64,000 nt of DNA from Rhodeus uyekii (lineage: Eukaryota > Chordata > Actinopteri > Cypriniformes > Acheilognathidae): NCBI GenBank assembly GCA_037043235.1, contig JAWRVZ010000076.1, positions 2,213,501-2,277,500 of the forward strand. The letters are read 5' to 3'. Position 1 is the stretch's first letter; each line of letters begins with the position of its first letter. Under the pieces are notes generated by a model. That model was not told the DNA's origin. It worked only from the letters and a program-made list of their open reading frames with translations, and did no database searches. Below are positions 26,716 through 39,107 of the stretch, piece after piece. The translations under genes were made by a program, and so were the position numbers.

Positions 26716-28206
26716 TTTGTGTCCTGTTTAGTTTATTTTTAGCTTTGTTTCCCTCACTCTCTCTCTTGCTGTCTAGACTGCATTCCCCCTCTGCCCTGCC
26801 CTGGCTTGCTTCCCGCTCCTCTTAGTTGGCTTCACTCACCTTAGCCTCTCATTCCTCACCCACCAGAGATCTCTCACCACCAGACATGTTTCCCCACCCA
26901 GCCAGGTGTTAATCCACATGTGTTAATCCATTATTAATTGACATGTTAATCCATTGTGTTATCTGTTTCCCACGTTCTCATGAAGGATGCCTGGGAATTG
27001 AGCTGTCCACCGCCCTCTGCTGGATTTAATGAGGATTTTTCTGTCGCTCCTTTTGGTCTTATGTGCTATTGTACTAGAAATAAATAAATATTGAAAATGT
27101 ATAACACTGTCATTTAACCTGAATATGACTTCAGATGTACAGCATCACCCAGATACACTAACAACAATGGTCAAAATTTTATTGATTATACATGCTATTC
27201 AATATAATAAAAAATTGTTAGTTTTTTACTAGTTAGCTGACATATTTTCACATTTGCAACAGTTGATATCAGTTCTACACTGAAAAAACAAGAAAACGGT
27301 CATATTATTTGTGATTTATACCATTTGTGTGGGCAATTTATCTATATAAATTGTTTAGTCTAAACTCGATTTCCTTGCTTCTGATTAATATAATTCTCTA
27401 CAATGTACACTCTAGTCTAGAGGATGAAATTATGTAGAGCAAATGTTAACTAATCAAGGTTTCGAAAATTATGTTTGCTGTTGACATTACTGAAACTGCT
27501 GTTCTCAAGATGCTTTCCATAGAAGAGTAAATAGGGAGAGTGAAAAATTTAAAAATAAGTATTTTATGTATGGTTTTGGGCAAGACGAGTACAACGTGGA
27601 CACTTGATTGCGCTTAATGTTCAATTATGTTTTCCGTTACACTCAGTTAACATTTTGGTAAGCCTGAGGATGGATACATCCCATTAAAAATGTTTTTGCT
27701 GCTTTACTCAAGGAGCATTTAATACATAGAAACCAAACAGCTTGTTAGCTAGCTAGGACAATCTTATAATTCAGTCATGTACCACAAAAATATATAGAAA
27801 TAAATTAATTAATAACGTCGGGGAACCATATACAATCACTTTGAGTCTATTTAACTTTGTTGAAGTTACTTGAACAAACTGATATACAAACAAACGTGTG
27901 TATAACTTAATGATTAATGATGTAAATCCAACACCCTTTTTCAGTGTTGTGTGGTTTATGACCTTCACCACAATTTCATCACTGAAAAAAATAGTTTAAC
28001 CACAGAGTGATTTACTATGATAAATACCTTTATAACTATCATTAAGTTGGGTTCGGTTAATCTTTTTCAAAACCTCTTTTCTGACTCCTAGGCTATGTTC
28101 AGACTGCCAACAAAAATCTGATAATTGTTATTGTGTTAATTAAGGGTGTTGTAATATATCGTTATTGGTGATAACCGTAATATTTAAAATTAACAGCACA
28201 CATATG
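26716..28206. other. Gene-free stretch after the Gypsy relic
   Basis: 26716-27030 is C/T-rich and may be the rest of the 3' LTR. 28091-28125 is a left-end fragment of the 5486-type element. Nothing else recognised. Confidence 0.45.
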
Positions 28207-29206
28207 CAGTGCTGAGTAGTAACTGATTACATGTAATCTGGATTGCGTAATCAGAGTCCAAAAATGAAATGCTTGTAAATTAGATTATATTACGTTTTAA
28301 AATACTCATAATCAGACTACACTTACTTTTTGAGTACATTTACATTTACTCATTTAGCAGACGCTTTTATCCAAAGCGACTTACAATTTGAGGAATATAG
28401 AAGCCATTTGTCCAAAGGATACAAAAACACATAAGAGTGTGTACAATACAAAGTTTCAAACATTTTTGAACACAAGTAGCACAAGCATGGGGAGTAGAGA
28501 AAAGGATTTTATTTTAAAGGAGTGTGTGTGCGTGTGTCATGTTAGGTGCTCATGGAAGAGGTGCGTTTTGAGTAGTCTTTTAAACTTCGACAGGGAATCT
28601 GCATTCCGGATGAGGGCAGGGAGGGCGTTCCACCAGCCGGGGGTGGTGAATGAAAATGTTCTTGTGATCGTTCTTTTTCCTCTCTGTGATGGAACCACGA
28701 GTCGTCGCTCGTTGATCGATCGAAGGTTTCTGGTAGGTGTGTAGAGTTGTACCAATGAATGCAAGTATGAAGGTGCTGAGTTTGTGTAAGTTCTGTATGC
28801 AAGAGTCAGTGCTTTGAATTTGATGCGTGCTGAGAGAGGGAGCCAGTGTAGAGAGATGAAAAGTGGTGTGACATGAGTCCTTTTCGGTTGGTTGAATACC
28901 AGACGAGCTGCTGCGTTCTGGATCAGTTGTAGGGGTTTGATTGCACTTGCAGGAAGCCCAACCAGAAGAGCATTGCAGTAGTCCAGTCTGGAAATCACCA
29001 TGGCCTGCACCTGAAGTTGCGTAGCTTGCTCAGTTAGGAATGGCCTGATCCTTCTAATGTTGTACATGCTATTCTAACAGTGGCCGTAAAACAGGCTTTT
29101 GCCTTTTAAACACATTACAATGTATAAATTCATGTCATTTTTATATTTACATGCAATGCAGGGATTCCCAAACTTTTCTGTCAGCTGAACTTCTTTAAAC
29201 TATTAT
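28207..29206. mobile_element. GCAGTGCTG-ended DNA element, copy A, split by younger insertions
   Basis: Left end GCAGTGCTGAGTAGTAACTG, then TACATGTAATCTGGATTGCG. Homologous to 36190-37022 (copy B), with matches on both sides of the LINE insertion: CATGCTATTCTAACAG at 29065 and AAATTCATGTCATTTTTATA, CAGCTGAACTTCTTT at 29127-29195. The far end is lost or displaced by further insertions. Confidence 0.7.
28331..29067 (-). mobile_element. 5'-truncated L2-like LINE with part of the reverse transcriptase frame
   Basis: A 176-codon minus-strand frame (28537-29067) encodes the C-terminal part of a non-LTR polymerase: SRLDYCNALLVGLP, LQLIQNAAARLVF, LHWLPLSARIKFKALTLAYR, PGWWNALPALIR. It ends with a normal stop. 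About 200 nt of 3' tail follow, ending TCGCTTTGGATAAAAGCGTC. The 5' truncation is typical of LINE retrotransposition. The frame is still open, so the copy is fairly young. Confidence 0.85.
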
Positions 29207-29506
29207 TGTTACGTGTTAGTGCTGTCATCTCTTTCTGTTTTTTCACGTGCTCTCCCAGTGTTTTTCCACTCACCTGTCCTGTAATCATCACCTCATTAGT
29301 CTTGTCAGCTGTATCTTATCGTCTAATCCTCTCCTGTGTATATCTTCCCTGTGTTTACACCAGTCTTGGTCTGTTCTCGTTTGTATTGCATGTTATGTAT
29401 GTCGGGTGTTAACCTGTTCCTGAGTTTTTGATTTAATAAAAGAAAACTATGTTCCTGAATCCTTCTTCTTCGAGCATTCTTCTTACACTGACCCACGACT
29501 GTAACA
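29207..29506 (+). mobile_element. Solo LTR with 5-bp target duplication
   Basis: Starts TGTTACGTG, ends CGACTGTAACA and is flanked by ATTAT on both sides (29202-29206 and 29507-29511). It has an AATAAA at 29434-29439, typical LTR polyadenylation. No internal retroelement sequence, so it arose by LTR recombination. Confidence 0.85.
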
Positions 29507-29512
29507 ATTATA

Positions 29513-30172
29513 GACTGCTCAAAAAAATTAAGGGAACACTTAAATCACACATTGGATCTCAATGAATGAAATATTCATTTTGAAAATCTTTATGTACATA
29601 CATTCTATAATTTGTTGAGAACAAAATTGTGACAACAGTCAACGGAAACAAAAATCCTCAACACACTGCGGGTGTAGGAGCAGATACCAATCCTGCTGCC
29701 AGGTTGTTGCCCTTCTACACTCCTGTCCAGCTGTCCTCATGTTATGGCCTGTCTCCCAATATCTCCTCCATGCTATTGAAACTTTACTTAGAGACACACC
29801 AAACCTCCTGTGACAGCATGTATGGATGTGCCAGCCTGGAGGAGCAGGAGTGTCTGTGAAACCTGATTGGGTTGCAGGGACTGCCTCATGCTACAAACAA
29901 GGACCTTAACAAAAGACTAAAGATTAAGGACAAATCAGTGAGTAGAGAGCAATAGTCTATGACCAACACCTACAAAATCATTCCCTTTTTAGGGGTTGTC
30001 TCTCTGTTGCCTCTCCAGTGCACCTGTTGTCACTTTCATTTGCACCAAAGCAGGTGAAACTGATTCACATTGTCCTAATTGGACAGATACATATCTATGA
30101 AGTTTAACTGACTTGGTGTTGTACTATGATGATTAAGGGTTTTTATTTTTCATGCTGCTTTTTTGAGCAGCA
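29513..30172 (-). mobile_element. Tc1/mariner relic with TA target sites
   Basis: Ends GACTGCTCAAAAAA and TTTTTTGAGCAGCA are inverted and flanked by TA (29511-29512 and 30173-30174). The middle matches the N-terminal third of the Tc1 relic at 21525-22497 in reverse; the rest of the transposase is deleted, leaving 660 bp. Confidence 0.8.
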
Positions 30173-30524
30173 TATTTACTTGAAGTTCCCCTTGAGATTT
30201 TAAGTTAATAAGGTCAGTAATAAAATGAAGTGACTCAAGACTTGGCAGGTCATTCTACCAGCAAAGAACGGCCAACGTAAAAGTCTGCGAAAGTGATTTT
30301 GTGCCTCTTTGGGATGTAACACAAGGTGCTGTTCACATACAGAACTCATAGATATTTAACACACTCTTGGGTATTTTCATAAGTATAATGTATATTTATA
30401 TAAGGATGCAAATAGACATAGCCTTTATCACTGTATAAAATACTTTAAAATAATATAATTTCTGCCTCATTCTGTGATAAGAAACCACATAGCATTATTT
30501 ATTTATTTATATTTTTTTGACAGC

Positions 30525-31100
30525 ACTACAACGCGAAAAGACGCTTATTTGGCGAGCAAGATGATGCACATTTTTTTTCTTGGATTCATTTTGAAAGCCA
30601 CGTGACATGTGGATATGCTTACGTCCTACGTTACCAAAGCGGGTAAGCAAATCGTGCCATGTCTATTCACTTCCTATTCCCTTTCTTGTACTTCCTGTGT
30701 CGTTCCTGCACCTGTCATGTCAATCACTCCCCTCGTTTTGTCGTCAGGTGTTCCCGATTATCCTGTGTATTAATACCCTCATGTTTTCCCGTGTCTTTGT
30801 CGATTATTGACTGTTAATTTGTGTATGTTTACGCTGTGTTCCATGTTCCCAGAGTATCTCTAGTGTTTTGGACACGTGTGCACCTTTTGTTTATATCTGA
30901 AGTCTTTTGTTTCTTTATTTTGTAACAAAGAGAGTTTCATTTGAAACCTGCGCTTCTCCGTATTCATCCCGTATCACTGTTACAGGATTTTTGTTTTGTC
31001 TGGACACACAAATCTTTTTCAATCACTTCCAATTAATAACATCTGCCTGAAAAGATCTGATTTGAGAAAAAAAATCTGATTTATCTGGAGTAAGAATATA
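30525..31100 (+). mobile_element. Copy of the 5486-5980 inverted-repeat element, interrupted by LTR-like sequence
   Basis: CGCTTATTTGGCGAGCAAGA, GATGATGCACA and CTGCCTGAAAAGATCTGATT correspond to the element at 5486-5980. Between about 30640 and 30985 lies unrelated sequence with an LTR-like look (C/T-rich, short directional motifs, ends ..CACTGTTACAGG). Boundaries of the inner insert are approximate. Confidence 0.55.
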
Positions 31101-31575
31101 GAGTTTTCTATATCCACCAAATTTAGCACAGACGTACAGACCTCCCTGCTTAGTGTGGGACATTACTTGGATTTGTGGTTTAAATTTCCTAGAGTGTTCA
31201 AACTTGAGCTTTCAAACAAACTAGACCAAAGACCAATCCAATCCAAACAAGTGCTTCTTATCCTCCTAGCAAACTCTAAATCTCTTCAAACTTTGTATAT
31301 CACTTTAAATGGCAATGGTATTTATAATATGCAAGACTTATAATGTCCAAACTTCAAATCTCTCTGCAATCTTCCACATTTTTAGAAGTACACAGAGCCT
31401 AAATAACCTTCAGACTTCAAACTAACTTTCATGCCAGGTTTTGTCAAACCTCTTTTTCTTGTTGAGCTTGATGATTGTTCTGCCAGGAGGACTTGCGGAT
31501 GAAATGACACAACGTTCCAACATTAGGCAAATCTGCTCCTACGATAACACATATTGACACATCTCTTCCATTTAG

Positions 31576-31756
31576 TATCAAGGGCGAGAGCTAGAGCAGA
31601 CATTGTGTTCTCCTGAGGGACTTGGCTTTCTTGAAAAGCAGAGGATTGAAAATCATTGTGGGACAGTCCGCAAATTGTGTAGACAGATTGAGAAGAGACT
31701 GGAAAGTAATTATAATGAAAAGGAAGTCATCCAGAACCCCTGTCTCATAAAGCCAG
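31576..31756 (+). other. Unassigned exon-like open frame
   Basis: An open frame begins right after an acceptor-like CTCTTCCATTTAG (ending 31575) and runs to CCAG|GTAAAT at 31756/31757. The 60 residues include LEKQRIENHCGTVRKLCRQ and IEKRLESNYNEKEV: charged, helix-prone and coding-like in codon use. I do not recognise the family, and no flanking exon was found. It could be an isolated exon of a decayed gene from the UBXN2B interval, an exon of a lineage-specific gene, or chance. Confidence 0.25.
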
Positions 31757-32087
31757 GTAAATTCAGGATAAGACTCATCAGTAATGATGATATGACAGAA
31801 GTTGTGCTGAATAAGAAATGTAGCAGTACATGCATTCAGCAGGACTTAAACGTAAGGCTGTAAAATGACTTTATAGGAAACTGATTACACTGGGAAGGTG
31901 AATTTTTTATGTTAAGTTCAGACAGGAAAGCAGTTCATGCTCTGGTTCCCTGGTTCCCAACCCTGGCCATGGTGTGCCCTCAGCTCTCTAATCAAACATA
32001 ACTGATTAGTTTGTTAGAGACTTCAAGACCTGAAATGGTATTGTCAGTTTTGTGTGTTGCAATCAAATGGGTACCCAACAATACACC

Positions 32088-32140
32088 ATGGCCTTGGCGT
32101 TGCAAGCGCCATGCTCAACTGTTTGAGCTGCAGGAAAGAA
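32088..32140 (-). mobile_element. SINE head fragment
   Basis: The minus strand reads CAGCTCAAACAGTTGAGCAT and GGCGCTTGCAACGCCAAGG, the box A side of the tRNA-like SINE; box B and the tail are gone. Confidence 0.6.
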
Positions 32141-33971
32141 AGCCCTAATTTTGTATTTTTTGATGTTTGTAATGATTTTTTGTTTGTTTAGTTCATATGA
32201 CCTATTCATCATATATGAAACAAATAACATGTAAAGTATAGCACAGTAAAAACTATTGTATTTAAGATTATTTAATTGTTAGACTTAATTTGAATGTATT
32301 CAGCAGTTGCATTTATGAGTTTAATGAATTTGTAGGGTTTAAAAAGAAGTATTTCTAAAGTCTTTTTCCCCTCTCTTCCATTCATTCATTTTTTCTTATC
32401 TGTGTGGTAACTTCTGTTGTCTATTATTTTTAATATAGCTTGTTGTATAAACATATTTGTCTTTCTTTTTATAAGATAAGGCATGTGCGAAGTAAACAGA
32501 CAAGTACAATGCGTGAGAAGGGGAACAAGGCTGAGACATGACCCAGAGAGAACTCAAACCCAGTTCTTCATATATCAGGAGTAAAGTGCAACCCACTGTG
32601 ACACAGCTCTGACAAACTCAACTGCTTCTGGCCTCCTTCATCTTCCTCTTTTGCACCAGATAGAATTAATTATGTGAGACATTACATAAACATTGAATGA
32701 ATTATACTGGATCATACAGCAAACCTAATGGAATTGTTGTGGATCCCATTAAAATCATTTCTATCCTTCCCACTGTTATAGTGACAGTCATCCTGAAATG
32801 TCCTGCAGGATATATAGGTACTGTATGCACAGTTTATTAGGATATAGCCTTGACCTAAAGTGACTGATGCACTTGAGTCTGATAATAGTCTCATGACTGA
32901 TAATCCTGTTGCTATAGGCAATAAACATAATACAAAACAAAGCAGATTAACCGTGTCTTCACATTTTGAATCATCACTGTGAAGGATGACACATACATGA
33001 TCAAGATAAAATAAAAATTAATTTTGCTTTAATACTCCTCAATTCCGTGCCCAAGAAATGCATTCATGTTCTTGCTAAAATTGGAAGGTGAAATCCAATG
33101 TACTGTCATGAGTGTCTAATAAATAATGGTACATTCAGAAGCATCTGCTTCTGACTATTCAATCAGAAAACTGAACCTGACAGATGCACTTTACTCCTAA
33201 TCCGCACCCTGAATAGAGCTGGATCTCAGCTCAAGATCATGGTAAAGTGTGTCATCATGAGTTAATTCATAAAAGATCAAACATCTTAACAGTCATACAG
33301 GCCCAAAAGGGATAATATACTGAGTTTCATGATTGTAAATGTCAGTAGAGTTATCATCACTCATGTTCCAGCATGATTTTTTCCACAGTCAAGAACACAT
33401 ACAAAAGAATAACACAAGAAACTGTAAGCTCCAAATTTTGAGCACTGATGTTGTTTTTTGAAGAGGTCAGGACGTACCTTCATCCATCTGCCTCATTTCA
33501 TAGTTTTAACAGATAACAGTACAATATACAACACTGGTCAGACGAGAAAAAAATTGCTGACCTTAGACTGACCTTAAACAACTACGCATGATTTGGTCTG
33601 TTTTGGCAAAGAGAGTTGTTTTTGAGGTTATACGTTTGTATTGATTGTACATTTGGACCACAATCAAATATACCTACTGTAACTCTTTTGGTGTTGAAAA
33701 TTGACAGGCCCCCAACTCCATAGTTAATTATGAAGAACAATAAGAATGCAGACGTTAGAAGCAGGTCTTTTGGCTGATTTCAGCGGAGTATTTTAATAAG
33801 TGTCCTTTTATCACAGGTGTCCTTTTATCTCAACATTACTATTTCAACTTCAAGGTTAATTATAGTTTTGCTTTAATCTCCTGATGTTTTCCTTTTATGG
33901 CTTTGTGAAGGTCAAAGTGCTTGTGCAGAAATAGGCTGACACAGACATTAATGCCATGCTACACTTGTGTC

Positions 33972-34130
33972 TTTTTCATCCAGCAGATGCTATTATCCAA
34001 AGCGACATACAAGCGAGGAACAGCAGAAGCAGTAGATCATAAGAGTCAATGCAATGCAAGTTTCAAGTATAAGGTTGATTACACAAATTAGAAATGGAAA
34101 ATAAATGTGGATAAAGAGACAGAGAGAGAT
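33972..34130 (-). mobile_element. L2-like LINE 3' end fragment
   Basis: The minus strand ends GTCGCTTTGGATAATAGCAT, the LINE tail, and continues into the sequence that precedes the tail in the 28331-29067 LINE. No tRNA-like head, so this is the LINE and not the SINE. Confidence 0.55.
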
Positions 34131-34216
34131 AATTTGTTTAGCTATACAGTATACATTTTTATATTTCTAGTTATTATAAGGGCCTTTGTTTATGGTTATG
34201 GATTAGTTAAGTTCCT

Positions 34217-34365
34217 GTATTATGGAGCTTTCTTATTGCTCAAACAGATGAGCATGACTAAGGTCATGGGTTTGATTTTCAGTTAAATAATTGGAAAAAT
34301 GTATTGCTTAAATGCAATGTAAGTCAATTTGGATAAAAGTGTCTGTCAAAAGCATAAATAAAAAC
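34217..34365 (+). mobile_element. tRNA-derived SINE, plus orientation, diverged
   Basis: Shows GCTCAAACAGATGAGCATGA, GGTCATGGGTTTGATTTTCA (weak box B), and the tail AAGTCAATTTGGATAAAAGT. The only plus-oriented copy noticed. Confidence 0.65.
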
Positions 34366-36189
34366 GTACATAAGACATACAAGACACAATAATGCATAGC
34401 ATATAGTTTTAAAATTAGATTTAGATTACTGATTTATACATATCTTTAAATACATATATTTATACATATCATTAAATTAAATATTTTGATAAAATGTCTT
34501 TCTTATTCAGTTGTTTCTGCAGACTTGCATTGCAATTGATCCAGATCTTTTCTTATTTTCACTTCTGTTGTAGTTTATATATGGTGCTGCAAGAAATGCT
34601 AATGATTAAAGTTTTTGGATAATAAGCTGTAATTCTGAAATATAAGCCAAGCATTCATCAAAGCAGGTTCCCTTTCATTTCACAACCTTCCCTGGCTCAA
34701 AGTGACTGTTGAACGCAATGCAGAGTTTTTCTGGCATCTCTCATCAAACAACATACACACACTCATAATACAAGTTAGAGAACCAACTGCAGTGCAAAAC
34801 TGGTGCTAGGAGGTTTGATACTTCTTTCAAGCATTATTTCTTGCCCTTGAGAGCCATACATTCTGTACAAAAGTTACAGGTCATTTTCTGCAGTACATGT
34901 AACTTAATACAAGTAATTATTTGAACAAATCTACTCTATATATGTGATAAGTTTCAGTCTTTTGCTGTTCTTTCTTGTATCAAATGCAGCAACCACTGAC
35001 AAACCTAAGTTGGGCTAAAATCCAGTGGAATGTTCTTTTTTCACAGTCTCTGGTGTATTATTTTCAGGAATGTGGGTTACTCTTGCGCTACTTTCACGTT
35101 AGCTGTGGGCATGGCTAGACATATACACTTGTATTAACAGATGCTATAATTTAATAAATGTTTTATTCCAGGGAAAGTCTTCCATTAGCCTTTGAGGTAA
35201 TTCATTTTCAAACTAAATCTTACAACTGGCACAGTTGGAGGGTGGTGCTCAAGTATGATGGAGATTTCACTGCTGTAGCTCTAATTTCTAATTGGTTAAA
35301 ACAATGTTACAAATCACCCCATGTTACAACGTTCCCCCTTCTCTAATACATTGTCCTGTGTTGTATAATCCTTGTGGAACCCTTTGGAAAGTTTGTTCAG
35401 CAAAAAAAAGAAAAAGCGTTTAGATGTTATATAACAAATTAAACAAGATGCCCTTCTGATTCAGATGATATACATTCTAACATTCATTAACATGATCACA
35501 TATCAAATTGTAAACCAGCATGACATTTTACTTTCTTCCTTCAAAATGCCTTTTTTGTTGTTGTTTGTTTCGGTTCTATTCTTTTCATATTCTTTTTTTT
35601 TTATATGAAGAATCTTATATCCTACTGTCACCAAATTTAAACCAGAGGTTTTCAAACATTTAATTATTTAATACAAATAATTCAGGCCAGGAGTCTTTGC
35701 TCTGCTTCACAAGCAACAGTTTTCTTTCTTTTCAAACAAATTCATCCTGCATATGAAGTTTGTGAAAATAGCCATGTTGGACATATATTACAAATATTCT
35801 TCTTTCTCTTTACCTGTATATTTACAATGTTGTGGAAAAATACCAATCTAGGGGTGAGACTACAATGAAAACCAAATCCCACTTGTCTTTGGAGTTTTTT
35901 ATTCTTGCAAGAAGGCCATTCACATACAGACAAAGTTTCTGCAGAGAAGGACATTCTCACCCATCTTGGCTGACTTAAATAGATACTTGACATTTGATTT
36001 TTGCTGTGTCTCATGTTGAAATAATTGACGATCTAAATAAGAACATAAAAACTAGGAAAAAGTTGAGGAACCGTATCTAAAGATCAGGAGGATGTCTAAC
36101 AGACGTACTACCCCTTTTTAGACACTTTAAGCTCTGAATGCGCTGACATAATAGAAATAACAGCTCGGTGATTTTCCACGAAGATCAGT

Positions 36190-37022
36190 TGTCTGATTAT
36201 ATGTAATCTCGATTACGTAGTCAGATTCCAAAAATTTTAATTAGAAATAGATTACATTGTAAAATGCTTGCTAATTTTCTATTGATTACATGCTATTCTC
36301 ACAATAGCAGTAAGGCCCTAAGTTATTCATATTTAATTCATTCTACTTGTTTGTTATATTTTAAATGTTTCTTTCTGTTAACGTCTGCCCAGTTATATAC
36401 GTTCAAAGCTCTTTCAGGTTTATGAAATTGCACACACAGACCAGTCACCAGTCATGTGTGAAAACTGAGATCATTTACAGAAATTATAGTTAAGTGTTTT
36501 CCCAACATTACACATCAGTTCCTTCATTTATCGAAAAATGTACATGTTACTGTCTCTGGAATGCTTTTGTCTTTCAAACATATTAAAATGTACAAATTCA
36601 CGTCATTTCATCTTTGCATGCAAAGCAGTTTCCCAACTTTTTTATCAGCTGAACATCTTTGAACTAATATATAGTTTACGGTTCTCTGATGTTGGTTAAT
36701 GGTGACGTATTGTTTCATGTTTATTATGTTTTTATTTTAAAATTATCACCTAACAGCTTTTCATTTAACTCCTGGAACCCTGCAGTTCTATCACAAACCC
36801 CAGTGATAAAGAATGGAATATATTTTCTTTCTCTTTGTATTTTTCTATCAATATGGTTTAAGGTTATCCTATTCAAATCAATGTGATCCACTTGAGTAAG
36901 AGGTAATCAAAAAGTAGTCTGAATATATTTAATATATATTACATTACCAGCTGCAATTTTGGTCATGTAATTTGAAATTAGTAACAGACTACAATTTGTA
37001 AGTAATCTACAGAGCACTGCTT
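36190..37022. mobile_element. GCAGTGCTG-ended DNA element, copy B
   Basis: Matches copy A at 28207 and carries the other end, GTAAGTAATCTACAGAGCAC TGC, whose inverse (GCAGTGCTCTGTAG) mirrors the left end of copy A (GCAGTGCTGAGTAG). The extreme left end is missing here. No coding frame. Confidence 0.65.
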
Positions 37023-37644
37023 CTAAGTATCAAACTGCTATAGTTTCAACAAGTTCAAAATGTACATAGATCAACATCCCAACAACATAACCAATCAGAT
37101 TTGAAGGTGATGTTTACAGATTATGTCAATGGTTAGATGCTATTAATTCTTGAATATATAAAATATGTCTTACATTGCAAAGTCACAGTGACCCATTAAT
37201 ATAGAGAATGTATCTGAATGTTTTCAGCAACACAAACTATTTTCAGTTCAATTCAATCCCGTGAGAAGTAACAGCAGCCATAAAGCTTTATGAATACCTT
37301 CATGCTAGGTGAGTCCCCTACACTTTTATTGGTCTGTAAATATGATGCTACATTTCACTTTTCAAACATGCAGTAATGGTTTGTGAGCTGAACAAACTAT
37401 GGGGAAAGAGGCTTTGTGAGGATACAATATATAAGCCTTTGATTGCAGCAGATTGTTTGGTTTATCTGCAGTTTCAAGGTCATCATTGGCCATCACAGTG
37501 TTAATTATTAAAGTTGGTGAACATGGCCTTCATCTGGACATGAACTCAGCGAGACACGTCACACATATTGAGATTTTAAACAGTGCTTTTGATAAGATCA
37601 GCAATATATCAGCTCTTAAAGCTGATTATTGATCCATTGGTAAC

Positions 37645-37842
37645 ATATTACAATAAGGTTTAATTAACTAAGGTCAATTAAATAATATCAACAGATACAA
37701 CTTTTGATTTTAATAACGTATTAGTGAATGTTCAAATCAACATGAACTAGGATTAATAAATGCTTTGCAAGTATTCTTTTCATTGTTATCTCATGTTAAT
37801 GTACAGTGGTTAATAATGTTAACAAATTGTAAAGTGTAACCG
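37645..37842. repeat. Inverted-repeat element of the TTACACTTTACAAT type
   Basis: Begins ATATTACAATAAGGTTTAAT and ends ACAAATTGTAAAGTGTAACC, with internal AACATGAACTAGGATTAATAA. A common fish repeat. A weaker relative lies near 14210-14310. Confidence 0.55.
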
Positions 37843-39041
37843 AGCCATTCAGTTGCCAAAAATATCTTAGAAGAATGCTTCATTAATTTGAATCTTATTC
37901 CTCAGACTAATGCATGCAGGTGTAATAGATTAAATGTCCATAAATAACAGAACAAGGTGTGTTTACAATGATTAATTCCTAAAATCATATCTATGCTCAT
38001 TCACTTGGATCATTTGTCTGATGTGCGTAATTATGTTAAACCAGCCTGAACAGCTTATTAAAATCTTTACTTGCCAGCCCATGTCTTTTAAAAACTCACT
38101 AACATGGGCTAGTAAGTAATAACTTGAACTGACTGAACTCATTGATGTTTTTGGGCAAAGCACCAGTTACCAACAATCAATGACAGTTTATCCAGAAGTG
38201 ACCTGTCAAATTAAGGTTACAATAGTATAAATAAACACTTTGCTAATTCATGTTGCTTTTTGACCTCTCCACTGAGGGAAATACTTGGAAAACCTCTGCT
38301 GAAAATATGACTAATCATTGACACAATCAAGCTGCTAAAAAATAGAATATAAATACATTTTAGACTCAACAAGAGTAGCATTAGAGAGTAGGATATTATT
38401 TATTTGTTTAAATATAATAAATGTAATGATGGATCAAGTTTTTTAATTGCTGACACTAATGCAACTTCAACCTTTTACGCATTGAAAGATATTGTGTCAC
38501 AATCAAAAGACAAACTTTTTATTAAAAAAAAAATTTGTGTAGGTGTGTGCATTCATCGTTAAAGACCAGTTTTGTTTTGAGACATTGCGTGAAAGATCTG
38601 TGGTTGTGAAATATGGGTTTCCTTAGTAATACATCCACAGAAATAAATGTGCTTATGTACATAGCAAGACTATAGCATCACAGAGAATGGTTAGGTCATT
38701 GCTTTTTAATAAATGACACTTGATGATGTAATCGACATGCTTACATTTTTTAAATGACTCTCAGGGAGTTTACCAAAATACAAAATAAAAAACTGCAAAG
38801 ACCTTGAAGCGGTTTCCCAACTTTGCAGCACTATCAAAGTACAGTCTACTGGCCCTTAGGTGGAGGTGTCCATGGACTCCGTTCAAGGACACACACACAC
38901 ACACACAAGCACATGCACACCTATCCAGGTTTTTTTCCCCCTAAAGACAACTGGCACGTTTTCAGAAGAAGAAGAAAAAAATAGTTGGGGGCAGTCATTA
39001 GTTGAAGAGTTACGTCAGAGGCTGTGGCTTGTGGTGAATCA
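37843..39041. other. Region upstream of cyp7a1
   Basis: AT-rich sequence with a short AC tract at 38889-38908, candidate LRH-1-type sites and the proximal promoter. The preceding 37023-37644 shows nothing. Confidence 0.45.
38799..38891 (+). promoter_or_regulatory. Possible LRH-1-type half-sites upstream of cyp7a1
   Basis: Two near matches to the YCAAGGYCR nuclear-receptor half-site occur 150-240 nt upstream of the TATA box: TCAAGGTCT on the minus strand (38799-38807) and TCAAGGACA on the plus strand (38883-38891). CYP7A1 in mammals is activated by LRH-1 (NR5A2), so the location is sensible, but each site has one mismatch and such 9-mers are common by chance. Confidence 0.3.
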
Positions 39042-39048
39042 TATAAAA
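39042..39048 (+). promoter_or_regulatory. cyp7a1: TATA box of cyp7a1
   Basis: TATAAAA lies 60 nt before the start codon, which would give a 5' UTR of roughly 35 nt. A TTACGTCA bZIP/CRE-like site lies 25 nt further upstream (39010-39017). Mammalian CYP7A1 promoters are also TATA-driven. Transcription start is inferred. Confidence 0.7.
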
Positions 39049-39107
39049 ACAGTGCTAAGAGTTTATGAGTGCATCTTCAAGGATTACAGCCACACTCTAC
39101 AGCAGTC

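Larger units (their letters stand above)
32141..36189. other. Gene-free stretch
   Basis: AT-rich, with only the LINE and SINE pieces at 33972-34365. Frames at 35158-35346 and 35742-36014 have no support. Confidence 0.5.

Noticed and set aside
28388..28744. 118-codon plus-strand frame
   Set aside because: Antisense to the LINE polymerase fragment.
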